Assembly (NCBI GenBank): GCA_025449115.1
Contig: JAHLKC010000165.1
Span: forward strand, 16,020-80,019
Direction: 5' to 3'
Source: Chytridium lagenaria
Lineage: Eukaryota; Chytridiomycota; Chytridiomycetes; Chytridiales; Chytridiaceae
Length of the DNA stretch: 64,000 nucleotides
The position numbers were made by a program, and so were the translations under genes. Every line of letters begins with the position of its first letter. Positions within the stretch are counted from its first letter, which is position 1. The notes under the pieces were generated by a model. It made no database searches and was not told where the DNA came from. It saw only the letters and a list, made by a program, of their open reading frames with translations. This document shows, one piece after another, positions 1-10,904 of this stretch.

Positions 1-3000
1 ACCATCAACATCTGACCTTCCTAAACTTTTCGTCCCAAAAAACCAATATAGACCGTGCAACCTCCAACAACTCACCCTGCTTACCCTCCTCCTCACTTTA
101 CGCCCCTCATAATGGCACCGCCCAACATGTATCCACAGCACATTGTCAACCATCATCAAATGGACCATCCCCTCTCACCACCACATCCATGCCTCAATCC
201 CCTTTTGCGTTCCAACCGTTTCCGCATCCATCTATCCCTGGTGCTATGGTGATTCCACAAATTTCCGGGACAAGGTCATCATCCTATGATGATGCCGTTT
301 CCAGTTTATCATGCAAGGTGACATGCCAGCGCTTATATTTTATTTGTATTCTTTTATTTTTATTTATTTTACATGCAATCACTTGTGACTGACGCGTTTT
401 TCTGGTTTTTTTAGACCTCCGGAGGGCTCCTTTAGCGCGCCACGCCGCCTCTCATCCGACCACAACGCGCCACCTGCTCACTCTCCAACCACCCCATACC
501 CACCCCAAGGTTTCTTTATGATTCCACCTCCCCAAACTTCTTCCGCCTCCATTCCCTCTCAATCCCCAACCACCCCCTTCCCACCCCAAGGCTTCTTCAT
601 AGCCCCACCCCACTCCACCTCAACCTCTCCCAACTCTCTCCTCCTACTCCACCATCCCATCAAACTCTGTCGGTCTACCCCCTCAATACCTCCCTGCCGG
701 TTTCTTCCCACCCACAACACCGTCCCAACCCCTCCTACCTTTTTCCCTCAGTACTTTCCACCACCCACCGGAACCTTTGCGTCAAACGCATCCACTGCAA
801 TGGCAGCCGCCGTGGCAACGGTTGTCAAGAATGAATCGAGGGATGACTCCAAGACACCGCCGTCGCAGGGGTCGTCAAAGGGGAATTCGCCGGTGCTGGC
901 GGGGAAGTTGTCTAAGGCGACAGACACACTGAATAAAGTGACACCTGTGAATAAGTTGAAGAAGGAGAAAAAGGCGGGATTAACTGAGAAGGCGGGGGCG
1001 AGTGAGAAAGTGAAGGTGGTGATGCCGCCTGTTGCAAAGGTTTGCTTCTTTATTAATGTTTGCATGTTTTTTTTTGATTTATGGCGCTGACTTTGTTTTA
1101 TTGCAGGCGAGCCATCCACCTCCTCATGCACCTCCCTGTTACTGCGGTGAAGAAAAACCACCGTAAGTCACCCATCCCTCCCTCCCTCTATGTCTAATCT
1201 GTATCGTAGGAGCACCCTCCCCATGATCCAATGCACAAAATGCTACAAAATGTTTCACCAAGCCTGCATGGATACTATCAAATCCTGGACTTTCCAACCT
1301 CTCCTGGTGACGATTTCTTTCATTTCGTATGTCGCGCTTGTAACGATGGAAAAGAACGGTTAAGACGATTAACACTATCATGGTATGCCCCCCGTCACTC
1401 ATTCAACTAAAGGGTTTCACAGGAGCGACGTGGCCCACCTCACCCTTTTCAACCTCTCCCACACCGTCCCTCCTCAACCCAACGCTTCCGATAACCGTCT
1501 CTACTACCACATGAGGAAACACCTCACCGCCTTTGTTGATGCCCACTGGGACAGGTTTTGGTTGAAACCTCGACCGCAAACCTGGTCCTCCTCTCTTGCC
1601 TCTGCTATGAACACGTCCGATCGATTCATTAGCGGGAAGGACGCGTTTCCGCATGAAGGTGGATTTTGGGCACTTGCGAATGTGTTGGCGTTTCCGAGCA
1701 TGGATGAGGTGTCGAGACGGAGTCGGTATGCGGCTTATGAGGTTGAGGAGGATGGGGGGTTGAGGGAGATGGCGTTGGTGGCGAGTAAGGGGAATGCGGG
1801 GGTGGTTGTTATGGGGGGGGGGGTGGTGGGGGTGGCTCGAAGAAGAGGAAACGGAGGAAGGGAGTGGAGGGGCGAAGAAAGAATTGGGGACGGTATGTAT
1901 TTTATTTGTCGATTTTTCTCACGTGGTGGGGTTCATTCCCATTTTCATGTTCTCATGTTTCTCACCTCTAGAAATCGAAAAAATTCAAATCAGCGAATGG
2001 AAAAGAAAAAGACATCCTTACCCTTCCCATCAAAAAGAAACCCGGCACCAACCCTTCCCGCTCCACAAACCCAAAGCCCCGCGCGCAGTCTCCCCATACA
2101 GACCTCGATCCTCTCAACTCTCAAAGTAAGTCCCCCCCCTTCTTTCAATTCCTTTCCTACTCACACGTCCGCCAGTGCTCTACCAAGACGTCAACAACCC
2201 ACCACCCCCATTTACCGTTCGCATCAGCACAGAACCCACCCACGCGGATCCTAAAATGAAAATCAGCGATGACGGTAAAACAACGTCCACGGAGAAGGGC
2301 TACCGAACCGCGAAATCGAGTCATGGGGTTTATGAGGGGACGTGGTATTGCGAAGTCACGTATGAGGGGCAGAATCCTGCACGAGCAAGGTATGCCTCCG
2401 TTGATGTTCCTTGTTTAAACGATGTATAGGATTGGATGGGCTCAGATTAGCGGGGATTTGCAGGCACCTTGTGGGTATGATGTTTTTGGATATTCGTATC
2501 GTAATGAACCTGGGACGTTGTTTCATGAGTCCAAGGATGTGGGGACACCAGAGAGTTATATGCAAGGGTTTGGTGAGCGCATTTTTCCCGTCCCATATTT
2601 CCTAACAACTATTAGAACATGGGGATGTGATTGGTATGTCTATCCACCTCCCACCCCTTCAACCTGAAGACAATAAACACTTTCTTCGCCGTCTTTGGGT
2701 TGAAGGAAAGCCGTATACGCAGATTCGCGCACCGCTTCTCACGAAAGTCCCGGGTAGCGAGATCAGGTATTACCGCAACGGTGTTGACCTTGGCGTTGCG
2801 TTCAAAGACATATCATTCGGTATTTACATCCCCCATGCGCTTTTTTGTCTTAACAACGTACAGGCAAGTACTACCTCGCTTTATCGTCATACCGGGGTGG
2901 AACGTTGACGGTGAATTTTGGCCCAAAGTTTAAAATACCCCACCTGCGGGTGCGAGAGCTTATTGTGAGTTGGAGAAGGAGTTTAGGTGGATGGATTTGT

Positions 3001-3781
3001 ATGCGCATGTGTATGGGAGCTTGAGCAGTCGATGCTTTTGCAGCATGTGAGGGAGAGGGAGGTGGTGGCGAAGAAGAAGACGGTGAGACGGGTGATGAAT
3101 TTTCCGTTTACGACAAAGAAGAAGAAGAAGAGACGGAAGGTTGTTGTGAGGGAGGTTGTGGGGTGGGGAGGAAGGGGAGAGAGGGGAGAAGGTTGGGGAG
3201 GAGGACGAGTTGGAGAAGGAGGAGAGGGAGGTTTTTGGGGAGAGGAGTGGGGGGGTTGTTGTGGAGGGGGTTGCGAGATTGCTTGCGCAGGCTGTGGCGG
3301 AGGATGGGGGTTCGGTTGGGTCGGTTGGGTCGGAGGAAGGGAGAGGAGGATGAAGAGGATGAAGAGGAAGGTGGGGAGGAGGTTGGAGAGGAAGCGGGAG
3401 ATGACGTTGGGGATGACATTGAAGAAGAAGCTGGAGATGAACTTGGTGACGAAGCTGGAGATGAACATGGTGACGAAGTTGGAGATGAACTTGGTGATGA
3501 AGCTGGTGAAGACAGTGATGAAGAGAGTGAAGATGATGAAGAGGAGGGTGATACCGTTGAAGGAGATGAAGAAGAAATGGTGGATAAGATGGTGCAGCGG
3601 TGTTATTAATGACGGCTTCAAACATGTGATGGAGTCGCTGGCGATGGCTGTTGATATGGACGCGTCGAGAGAGTTGATGGATGTGGTGATGAAGGAGGGT
3701 GAAGCGTTGCTGAGAAGAGAACGCATGAGTGGGACAACCCAGTATTGCAATGAGCATGACAAACTTTTCAATAAACAATAG
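1..3781 (+). CDS. ASH2: ASH2/Bre2-like COMPASS subunit with PHD-like finger, winged helix and SPRY domain; 5' end uncertain
   Basis: Nuclear subunit of the Set1/COMPASS complex that methylates histone H3 lysine 4. In order I see a Pro-rich N-terminus with two PPQGFF units (about 510-610), a zinc finger with CYCGEEKPP and IQCTKCYKMFHQACM split by the intron at 1163-1209, a winged-helix part (about 1400-1780), and a SPRY domain in several exons (2175-2935) with GTWYCEVTYEG, GWAQISGDLQAP and YYRNGVDLGVAFKD. The order matches animal ASH2L and fungal Ash2. An acidic tail follows, then a helical C-terminus ending NEHDKLFNKQ. The frame shifts by one base near 1305, 2945, 3340 and 3605, probably sequence error. 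A 3' splice site near 51 suggests the first exon lies outside the window, so the gene is probably 5'-partial. Family call is firm; exon boundaries are approximate. Confidence 0.88.
3330..3565 (+). repeat. Acidic Glu/Asp/Gly-rich repeat region inside ASH2
   Basis: A purine-rich tract encodes short imperfect repeats of the type GDELGDEA, GDEHGDEV, GDELGDEA, followed by DSDEESEDDEEEGD. It belongs to the C-terminal tail of the ASH2 gene. On the opposite strand the same bases give long Leu/Ser/Pro/His open frames that are not genes. Confidence 0.75.
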
Positions 3782-3798
3782 CTGACAATTCCCATTCT
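3756..3798 (+). repeat. Copy 1 of a short dispersed repeat (end of ASH2 and its 3' UTR)
   Basis: This 43-base stretch spans the last codons and stop of ASH2 and matches 5159-5204 in the same orientation, with only small gaps and about four inserted bases. Both copies contain ATGACAAACTTT, then ATAGCTGACAATTCC, then ATTCT. Confidence 0.6.
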
Positions 3799-3909
3799 TT
3801 GTAATAAATTTTTACACAGAGAACAATATCCTTTTTAGGTATTTCATTGAGCCAATAAACGGTATCTAGGTACATTGGTAAGACTCTGATGCATGCAAAA
3901 GGTGTTGTT

Positions 3910-4224
3910 TCATGTGATGGGTGTCAAAGGATGAGTTCCAAAGGGTATCGGAGTTATTGCAGGACCATAGGATAATTGACGGAATGATGATAAGCCGTAG
4001 TATCGTACGCAGTAGCATTCAACTTGATATATCTGCATGGATGTTTTCAGAGACAAAGTCTTGAAATAGATGCTCAGCTGCACTCCAGCCTGTTTACCCC
4101 ATTTGTCGGTTTTCGTGGCGTAAAGATGGCATCCTTTCTCTGGCCTTGGCTCGACACTGGCTTCCAGCTTGGGTAGACACTGTTCACAGATCCTGTCGAT
4201 GAGGAGTATTTCGGGTGTTGACAT
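3910..4224 (-). CDS. Small cysteine-containing protein, divergent paralogue A
   Basis: I do not recognise the family. The protein starts at MSTPEILLIDRICEQC and carries a CEQC pair, a VEPRPEKG segment and a C-terminal VECYCVRYYGLSSF block. The neighbouring plus-strand gene (4366-4644) has the same blocks in the same order: CEHC, SEPRPQKE, IECYCIRFYALSP, LYGP. The pair is therefore an inverted duplication. The frame is open upstream to 4374, but a branch-point-like sequence and TTTTTCAG just before the shared part suggest a 5' intron, so I place the start at the conserved Met. Four cysteines in two pairs could bind a metal; this is inference. Translation as a real gene is supported mainly by conservation between the two copies. 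Confidence 0.55.
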   Translation of the reverse strand: MSTPEILLIDRICEQCLPKLEASVEPRPEKGCHLYATKTDKWGKQAGVQLSIYFKTLSLKTSMQIYQVECYCVRYYGLSSFRQLSYGPAITPIPFGTHPLTPIT

Positions 4225-4365
4225 GCCGAAGGAGTGTGTTGCTGTGAAGATATTTCGTATAACTCTGAAAAATATTAATTGCATGTAAAAAAAAAAAAAA
4301 TGAAGAACACAAGGAACTGCTAACGAAAACACAAAGAATTTGAAAAAACTCGTCTCTCTTTCCAT

Positions 4366-4644
4366 ATGCAACAAGAATCAACCAATCTCCTCATCGTCGA
4401 CAGATTTTGTGAGCACTGCAAGGCAAAGTTGAGAGCTCATTCCGAACCAAGGCCACAAAAGGAAACCGAAGAATGGGTCATCAACACGTTTGAATGGGCT
4501 CGTGAGGTCGGGGTTGAGTTGATGATGTATCCAAAGGCATCGTTACTGGGACCCCATCATCAAATCATAGAGATTGAGTGCTATTGCATAAGATTTTACG
4601 CCCTGTCACCTCATCGGCGATTACTTTATGGCCCCGGATTCTAA
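4366..4644 (+). CDS. Small cysteine-containing protein, divergent paralogue B
   Basis: A 92-residue intronless frame starting MQQESTNLLIVDRFCEHC. It aligns end to end with the minus-strand protein at 3910-4224, including the CxxC pair, the EPRP segment and the ECYC-R-Y/F-Y block near the C-terminus. It has no signal peptide or membrane segment. The two genes diverge from a spacer of about 140 bases. Conservation of residues between strongly diverged DNA copies indicates selection on the protein. Function unknown. Confidence 0.6.
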   Translation: MQQESTNLLIVDRFCEHCKAKLRAHSEPRPQKETEEWVINTFEWAREVGVELMMYPKASLLGPHHQIIEIECYCIRFYALSPHRRLLYGPGF

Positions 4645-5221
4645 AGCTATTCCAACCATGCATCCGAATGCTCTCACAATCGATCATCTGGTATTCGTGC
4701 CGACTTACCTTCGACCTCTATCATACCAAACAAAGATTTTGCCTGTATTTTTCAATACCTTTAAAAACCTCTGGGCTCCGTATTATTCAATCCTTATCAA
4801 GAGCGCTTTTATCGTCACATTCACCACATGTATAATATTAAGCTCACTTGTACAAAGTTTGTGCCTTCTGCATATATAAAAGGTCTTCACGTCATGCTGT
4901 AGAGGATGATCACTGATTAGATGTGTTTCTATGCACCTTTTGTTTTCTTCGGATTGAGTATCTTATTTGAGTAGAGGCGAGAGCCTCAGGGAACTTTGAA
5001 CGTCATTTTTGCAGTCACTTAGTATCGTCTTCTCTCTACCCTCAACCCCCGTCAATTAAGAGCCGAGCCAAAAAACTGCGAGTTTCCTTTGGTGAAGAAA
5101 GGGGATAAAAAAGTGTACTCTACAAATGACATTACACGAAAATTAAAGGCACCACCATATGACAAACTTTCAATAGGTAAACAAATAGCTGACAATTCCA
5201 TTCTATTCTTGGTTGGAAAAA
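4645..5221. other. Intergenic stretch with no convincing gene
   Basis: AT-rich sequence between the small cysteine protein and the membrane-protein gene. It contains a 70-codon frame at 5089-5301 (contains KLKAPPYDKLSIG) that could be an exon but matches nothing I know, and the second copy of the short ASH2-end repeat. Confidence 0.5.
5159..5204 (+). repeat. Copy 2 of the short dispersed repeat
   Basis: Matches 3756-3798 (the ASH2 stop region) over about 45 bases in direct orientation, with four extra bases (GGTA) and a few one-base gaps. It looks like a small segment copied about 1.4 kb downstream. Confidence 0.6.
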
Positions 5222-5978
5222 ATGAGGCGACTTCTCCTCCCCTTCAACTTCAAATCGTTTCATGTTTTATCGCCGAAGAAGCCTCTTTCTTTCTTTTCTG
5301 ACGATCGAAATACTGGAGAGCGATGGCTGACCTCAACGTCCCTCCATGGGTCATTACGGCCCGGAACCCGTCCCAACATCCATCTCCCTCTTCCCATCAT
5401 CGAAACCCTCGTCCCATCCCCGCAACCTTCAAGAACATCACCATCCCCCGTCGTCAACTTTACATTCACACCCATCTCCCATTCAAGCACCGTATTTAAC
5501 TCTCAACTGGTAAAAAGCCTTCACCCAGAACCTTTCACGGTATCTAAAATATCTGTTAGACAACCATCATCATCGCCGCCGCCTTCTCATTCACCATGCT
5601 TGTCGTCCTATTCCTGATATTCCTCGCCATTCGTTCCAGAAAATATAGCGTAAGACTCTTTGTTGCTTTCATCCCATTTCCTTACGGCCTTCAGACTTCC
5701 AATTAGGTAGTTTCGCAGCATCCGATTACGCTCATTCCGATACCCGCTCTTGTCGATCTGTTGGAGTTGACACCTTACCATTGTATGAAGCCGATCCACG
5801 TACTTCCATGGAATCACGATTACGGTCTGCGGCGACTGTCCCACCACCTGAATACACGGATCCGTCAACACCAGTCATGACGCAGACTTTGGGGTGGTTG
5901 ACTGTTGGCGAGTTTTTGGCGACGTCGCCAACGAGGGTGAGGGCGGAGGAAGCCGGGAGGAGGGGAGATGGATTGTAA
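5222..5978 (+). CDS. Single-pass membrane protein with cytoplasmic PPxY motif
   Basis: Family not recognised. A Ser/Pro/Thr-rich N-terminal part is joined through a likely intron (about 5509-5561, GTAAAA to GTTAG) to a membrane helix with TTIIIAAAFSFT and LVVLFLIFLAI, closed by the basic stop-transfer RSRK. A second intron (GTAAGA at about 5650 to AATTAG at about 5705) leads to a tail with LPLYEADP and VPPPEYTDP. PPEY is a PPxY motif of the kind bound by WW domains of Nedd4/Rsp5 ubiquitin ligases. This layout (Ser/Thr-rich exterior, one helix, PPxY tail) is common in fungal surface proteins that are ubiquitinated for endocytosis; that role is inference. The start is uncertain because the only early ATG in this frame is at 5222. 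It converges with the SAM-coding gene at 6044. Confidence 0.5.
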
Positions 5979-6043
5979 TGTCATCTATGTATTATAGTAA
6001 TGAAGCACGATACTCCTTTTTCTTTAATGGACGTGAATTTTTA

Positions 6044-7191
6044 TTATTGAGTTTTAAGAGTGGAGATGAGGTTGAGAAGACGTATCCGACGACCTGTGGA
6101 TGTCATTTTCATTTCGCGGAGGTTGTCGTGGGAGAGGGCGAGGAGGACTTCACCGGTGATGTCGTGTTCTAAAATCAAAGTCATGAGCGTCGATGAGAAG
6201 GAGAAATCGCCATAAAAAAAATGGAGAGGGATAGCAAATATAACAAACCTTTACAAGTAGTTTTGAAATCCGCAAATCCATTCGCTTCAAGCCACTCCTC
6301 CACATCCGCAACACCCCATTCCTTTACTCTGCTTTCGCTTCCTACACAATTAATGGCTAAAACCATAAAAATCAAAAACCACATACCCTCTTTCGCCACC
6401 GCCGTCTTTACAACCGTCGTGAACCGGTCTCCGTTGTTTTTACAAGCATCCGCCCATTCCACTCGGCGCTATAATCATTAAAACACTCAGTATACGTCAC
6501 GATGCTTACGTATGAAATTGGCGTTCACTTGACACCCAGGTTTTCACAGGATCTAGATCTGGAACCGTCACAGATTCTATGCGGTTAGAAGGGGATTCAT
6601 GCACGAAAATGAATTCAACCTCTTGATGCAATGTATAGGCTGATGTCACGGAGGATTTCAAGAAGGTGGAGACGGGAAAGTTCGGGATTTGGGATGGCTG
6701 CTTTCATCGTTACGGATTTAAAGACAGGATGTGGTTTGTACCTTCTACTGGTACGTCTCCAACTGACGCAACTAATCCACCTGTGGGTCCCAAGTTTGTT
6801 GATTTCATTGAAGCCGTCATCTCGTCCCAGGATCAACGGTTGCGGGTTTACGGAACACATGGAGTTTAAGGACAGCGTCTGAATGCTTTAGATCCATTTC
6901 AATGATTTCTTTCAGTTCTTCGTCCGAGCCGAATGTGACGAGATCCCTTCATGGTCCTGTATCGTTAACGCTTTTGAAATGATGACGTTGGTGTACCTTG
7001 AATTTGAGTGTAAAGTCGTCCGAGGGGATGTTGTAAAGCGATTTAATCTATAAAATTGTTCAATATCACTCGTTAAAAGCTTTTTTGGTAAGGTAAATGT
7101 AGACCTTATGTCTTAACCTCCCAAACGTCACCGCTTCTGGATCTGCTGCAAACCGTCGACACTCCCTTTCCATCCACACCTTAATGATCAT
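6044..7191 (-). CDS. PB1-domain and SAM-domain protein, possibly the C-terminal half of the upstream kinase gene
   Basis: The 5' part encodes a PB1 domain: MIIKVWMERECRRF, FGRLRHK, then after an intron IKSLYNIPSDDFTLKFK, then the acidic OPCA-type motif DLVTFGSDEELKEIIEMD and VLKLHVF. One base is missing before DLVTFG. The 3' part encodes a SAM domain: VKEWGVADVEEWLEANGF, an intron, then EHDITGEVLLALSHDNLREM and GRRIRLLNLISTLKTQ. Between them lies a low-complexity linker with broken frames. The SAM exon has no in-frame ATG: its frame opens after TAG of a plausible acceptor (TGATTATAG at about 6468), so it must be spliced to an upstream exon, and PB1 is the nearest. PB1 and SAM both mediate head-to-tail binding in signalling complexes. 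The start at 7191 is the first Met before PB1; the real start may be that of the kinase. Confidence 0.7.
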
Positions 7192-7243
7192 GTTGTTATT
7201 TTGGTCCAAACAAATAGAGAAAAACTTTATTGACAATTTCTGT

Positions 7244-8552
7244 TCACCAAACATCATTGTTGGAGTCGAGATGGAGTAAACGACGGAGTTGGGCGGTCAG
7301 ATCAGGGTGGATGGAAGCGCTGGGACCCTTTCGACGGTAGCGAATGTATGAGGCGTGGAAGAGTGCGTGCCCGTATTGCTGGGAGAGGCTGTAGCGGAGA
7401 CGCTCGGCTTCTGCAAAGGGGCTAAGAGGGTGGGGTTGCTGGGTGGGGAAGCTTGGGGGCTGTTCATGTTTTGGTCGACAGAAAGGGGATGAGGGCGTAT
7501 TGCGGACATTTAGCATAATTTCGGTTATGTTGGCTATTTTATGGATGGGAGGACGGGATGTCGGTGACTTGCGGAGCATTGCTGCGATTGTGCGTTGAAG
7601 CTCAGTGGAGTACCTTACATCGCGTTATGTTCGTCCGTTGTCAACAGTATGCATTACCTCGCGATTGGAATCGGCTCCGTGTGAATAATATTGTGGACTA
7701 CAATCCCCAACGAATTCCCTTGAAATGGATACCTCCTACCCGCCATCTCATACGCGACGCATCTACGTTGCGTTAACGATGCACACCCTACTTTCCCTAC
7801 CCTAGCGACCAAACGTCCGAAGGAAAGCTATACGGCTGTTCTTTACAGATTTCTGGGGATAGGAAGAAGGGCGTTCCAATTGCTGTGGATGCCATGTCAC
7901 GAGAACTTTTGAGACGTCGGGAAATACCAAAGTCGCCAAGTTTAAGAGCCTATTCGATTAGATGGTCACGGGAAGGGTGCGCACCTTCTTGTTGTGGTTG
8001 AGGTAGATGTTCTAGGGGCGTGAGAAGTGGTGGGATTATGAGGTCGTTACCTTTGATTTGACGTCTCTATGAATGATATCGAAACTGTGGAGGTGCAGCA
8101 GCGCTGCGGAGAGTTGCTTCAAACTGAAGAAATGTTGGGTTATAAAACATGGATTGAACGTACAATTCCCATATCAATGATTCAGACAACGGCTCCTTTT
8201 GCATTTCAACATACTCGTGCAGATTGCCTCCTTTACACCAATCCGTTATCAAGTAGAACCTCGCATTCACAGTGAAACCCGTCCACGTATTGGATGAGAT
8301 TAGCGTGAGGTGGGAGGCTTTTGAGAATGCGAACTTCGTTTTTAACGCCCTCTCGTTCGGATTTGGTTAATCGATCTAAGGATATAATCTTTTTGTTTCT
8401 TTATAAGTGTATGATGGTTACCGTAGTACCTTTGAACAGTATAAGTCTTGAGTCTGACGACGACGAATGAGGCAGACGAATCCAGTGCTGCCTCGTCCGA
8501 TGACGCGGGATTCAAAGACTTCCCAATCTTTGTGAATGTAATAACCTGGCAT
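7244..8552 (-). CDS. NIMA-related (NEK) protein kinase
   Basis: Serine/threonine kinase of the NEK family, which acts in mitosis and at cilia and basal bodies. Exons on the minus strand give the glycine-rich loop IGRGSTGFV, FYLITDWCKGGNLHEYV, the catalytic loop HRDVKSKNIYLNHNKK, the DFG loop LKLGDFGISRR, the NEK-typical activation end TAIGTPFFLSPEICKEQPYS, SDVWSLGCVAYEMAG, and RKSPTSRP. A Pro-rich tail ends LHLDSNNDVW. Start MPGYYIHKDWE at 8552. Introns begin after LYCSK, LIWE, DVKSK, DVWSLG and PIPIAR. Frame breaks: one extra C before NARFYL (about 8268), and an interruption between the catalytic loop and LKLGDF (about 7950). The stop at 7244 is only 52 bases before the PB1 start on the same strand, and the downstream frame stays open across the gap, so kinase and PB1-SAM may be one protein. 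Confidence 0.85.
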
Positions 8553-8786
8553 CTTCAAAACTGCAAACTTCACATCAATAAACCTTCATTTTAAAAAACG
8601 GGGAGGTCTAGAACCTCCCGCAAATATCCGGGTTACAGTCTCCCACAGAATAATTGCTTCCTACTTTTTGTAGAGCTCGGGAGGCACCGCAAGTCCCCCA
8701 CCACAAATTCTCCGTCTCTTCTGTCCATCCAGCTCCTTTGCCCCCAACGCTCTTTTCACTTTTTTCTCCCATTGGCATTCATCGCC

Positions 8787-10847
8787 ATGCAACAGATGAG
8801 ACCCCCTACTACAGACTCCTTTGACTCGTTCATCTTCCCCACGAGCCCCCAAACCCCTCACTCAACTCCGCCACTCTTCGACAATATCCCCCCTTTCTTC
8901 TTCTCTCGCGATCGCACGCCATCCCTCGATCATCCTCAAAGCGCATTGATCCCTCATGACCGTCATATCGTTAAAGGCTATTTGGATCCATACACCGGAG
9001 ATTTGAGTGATCACCGATTCAATGCTACGATTCCATCTCCGTTGACGCCACTCCATCTTGCTCTTCCGATGCTTCATGCTACTACGGAGGGAGGAGAGCT
9101 TTTGCAGACGTCTCCAACGGCCGCGTATCTTGGGACTGCGGTGGAAGACGCGCTTCTAGCACAGAATAATATCTTTGGAAGTCTGGATATTCATAACAGG
9201 TAAACCTCAACTCCACTTCTTTGAAGTTTAACAACCTTAATCAGACCTGCTCGGCCGTTTCTTCAACCTAATCCGGATTCCGAGTTTCTGACCCATTTTT
9301 TCGCTGTGGAGTCAACGTCGCAGTTTCAGGAAGGCCGTAAACGCACACGTACGATATCCATTCAAAAGATTTGTACGAAACGGGTGCAGACTTCTGCCCC
9401 GGACAGTGCTGGTCCGGTGTCGGCGGCAGCATGACCCCGATAGGGCTTGTGGTTGATGATAGGGAGGAATCGAGGCTGGAATGGAGGAGGGAGACGGAGA
9501 GGCTTCTGGGCCCGGGAGTGGGAGCAGCCTTGCGGCGATTTTTGCGGCAAGGCCGACGTTTCCAATTGATGGCGAGGATGGCGAGAAGGGGTGGAGGGGG
9601 TGAGCAAAAATGTGAACGGCTCAGGGGATAAGAGTTGGAGCCTTTCGGCAATTTTCTCGAGCGCTGGTAACGTTGATGTTGGGGATAAAAAAGTTTGGTT
9701 TCGTGATGAGAAGGAGAGGATCGCGGGTGGGGAGCTTGGCTTTGCGGGAGAGTTTTTTGGAAATGAATGTAGGAGACGCCGCTGTGGGCGGAGATGATTA
9801 CATCAAATTTGACCAAGTTGACGACGGTGCAAGGGTGGGGGAAACTGATAATGATGGTGAGTATCCGATGGAGAAGATGAATCGGACGTCGGCATCAAAG
9901 AAAAATGGTTTACAACTGTCGAACGTTCAAGCAATAGAAATTGTTTACAGCAGACTTTTCGAACAGGGAAGACGATCGAGGACCCGTCTTCCTTCCACGA
10001 CTGTCGAGGAATATTCTGCAGAGAGTACCGATAGCGACAGTTCTCTCGCGTCCCCTCACAATGAAGAAGGCGACGACCCCACCTATATCGACAGTGACTG
10101 CTCCCACGGATCACCCCATGTCTCCACAGACGAGCCGACTTCTCTCAATACTGATAAAGAAGACACGCCTCCAGGAGCACGGTACCAATGCCTCGTGTGC
10201 CATAAAGGGTTTGCGAGAAGACCTCTTTTCAAGCTCATGTTTGTGTGAAGGATGGAGATACTTTGAAAACTGGAGAAATGGATAGCGTGATGGAGGGTGA
10301 TAAATACGCTGCATGCATTGCGGTCGGGAGTTTAACAGGAAGGACGCGTTGCAGACGCATTTGTATTGTCATATGCGTATGATGCGAGACCTTACGCGTG
10401 TACGAAATGGTGAGTGTATAGTGTTTTATATTATTCCTATCTTAGAAGTTACCACTTACTCTTCATTCAGCACTTTTCGGTTCTGTAGGAAGAATGATTT
10501 GAAGGTGAGCTTTACAAAAAATAGCAAAGAAACACTCGTTAATGAATCGATAGCGCCACCTTGAAAGTCACAACAAGTTTAGACAAAAGAAGTACGTATG
10601 CCGAAATTGTGGCAAGCCGTGTTCGCGATCTGATGCGTTGAAGAGGTGAGTTTGGATTCTGTCAACAAGCCACAAGATAACACACGCTGCAGACATAGAA
10701 CCTTGTGCACGGGTGAAGCGGGATCCCGTAATCAAAGTGAAGATGAGTCCACTGGTTACTCTTAGCGACGTGCCTAAATCGAGCAAGTCCAAGAAGAAGG
10801 GCAAGGCCCAACGCAAGAACAAGAAGAAGGAGGATTTGGAGGAGTGA
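8787..10847 (+). CDS. C2H2-type zinc-finger protein, putative transcription factor
   Basis: The N-terminal half is disordered and acidic, Ser/Thr/Pro-rich. The C-terminal part carries four closely spaced zinc fingers: YQCLVCHKGFARR; YACMHCGREFNRKDALQTH; YACTKCTFRFCRKNDLK followed by SHNKF across an intron; and YVCRNCGKPCSRSDALKRH. This resembles fungal and animal C2H2 DNA-binding proteins; targets cannot be told. The start is the ATG of MQQMRPPTTDSF; a TTG 15 bases upstream is ignored. Introns are seen after HNR (9201), after TKC, after NDLK and after ALKR. The frame is lost several times between 9400 and 9770 and again around finger 1. The end is ambiguous: the finger frame stops at 10765, but the next frame continues to 10847 with a basic tail KSSKSKKKGKAQRKNKKK, which looks like the true C-terminus. 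Confidence 0.75.
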
Positions 10848-10904
10848 TTGTGGACCATCGTCGTTTTAGTTTTGTTTATATTATTTTCGTTGCACAACAA
10901 GAGA

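Noticed and set aside
2987..3781. 264-codon plus-strand frame starting at GTG, Arg/Lys/Gly-rich
   Set aside because: Mostly a shifted reading of the ASH2 tail. Only its last about 55 codons look like the true C-terminus.
2960..3795. Two long minus-strand open frames rich in Leu, His, Ser and Pro
   Set aside because: They are antisense to the purine-rich acidic tail of ASH2; low-complexity GA-rich DNA gives open frames on the other strand.
5089..5301. 70-codon frame with KLKAPPYDKLSIG
   Set aside because: Starts upstream at a non-ATG codon, overlaps the short repeat and has no recognisable domain; not enough to call a gene.
6631..6882. Plus-strand frames over the PB1-SAM linker
   Set aside because: The minus strand is coding on both sides. 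The plus frames have no domain and short length.
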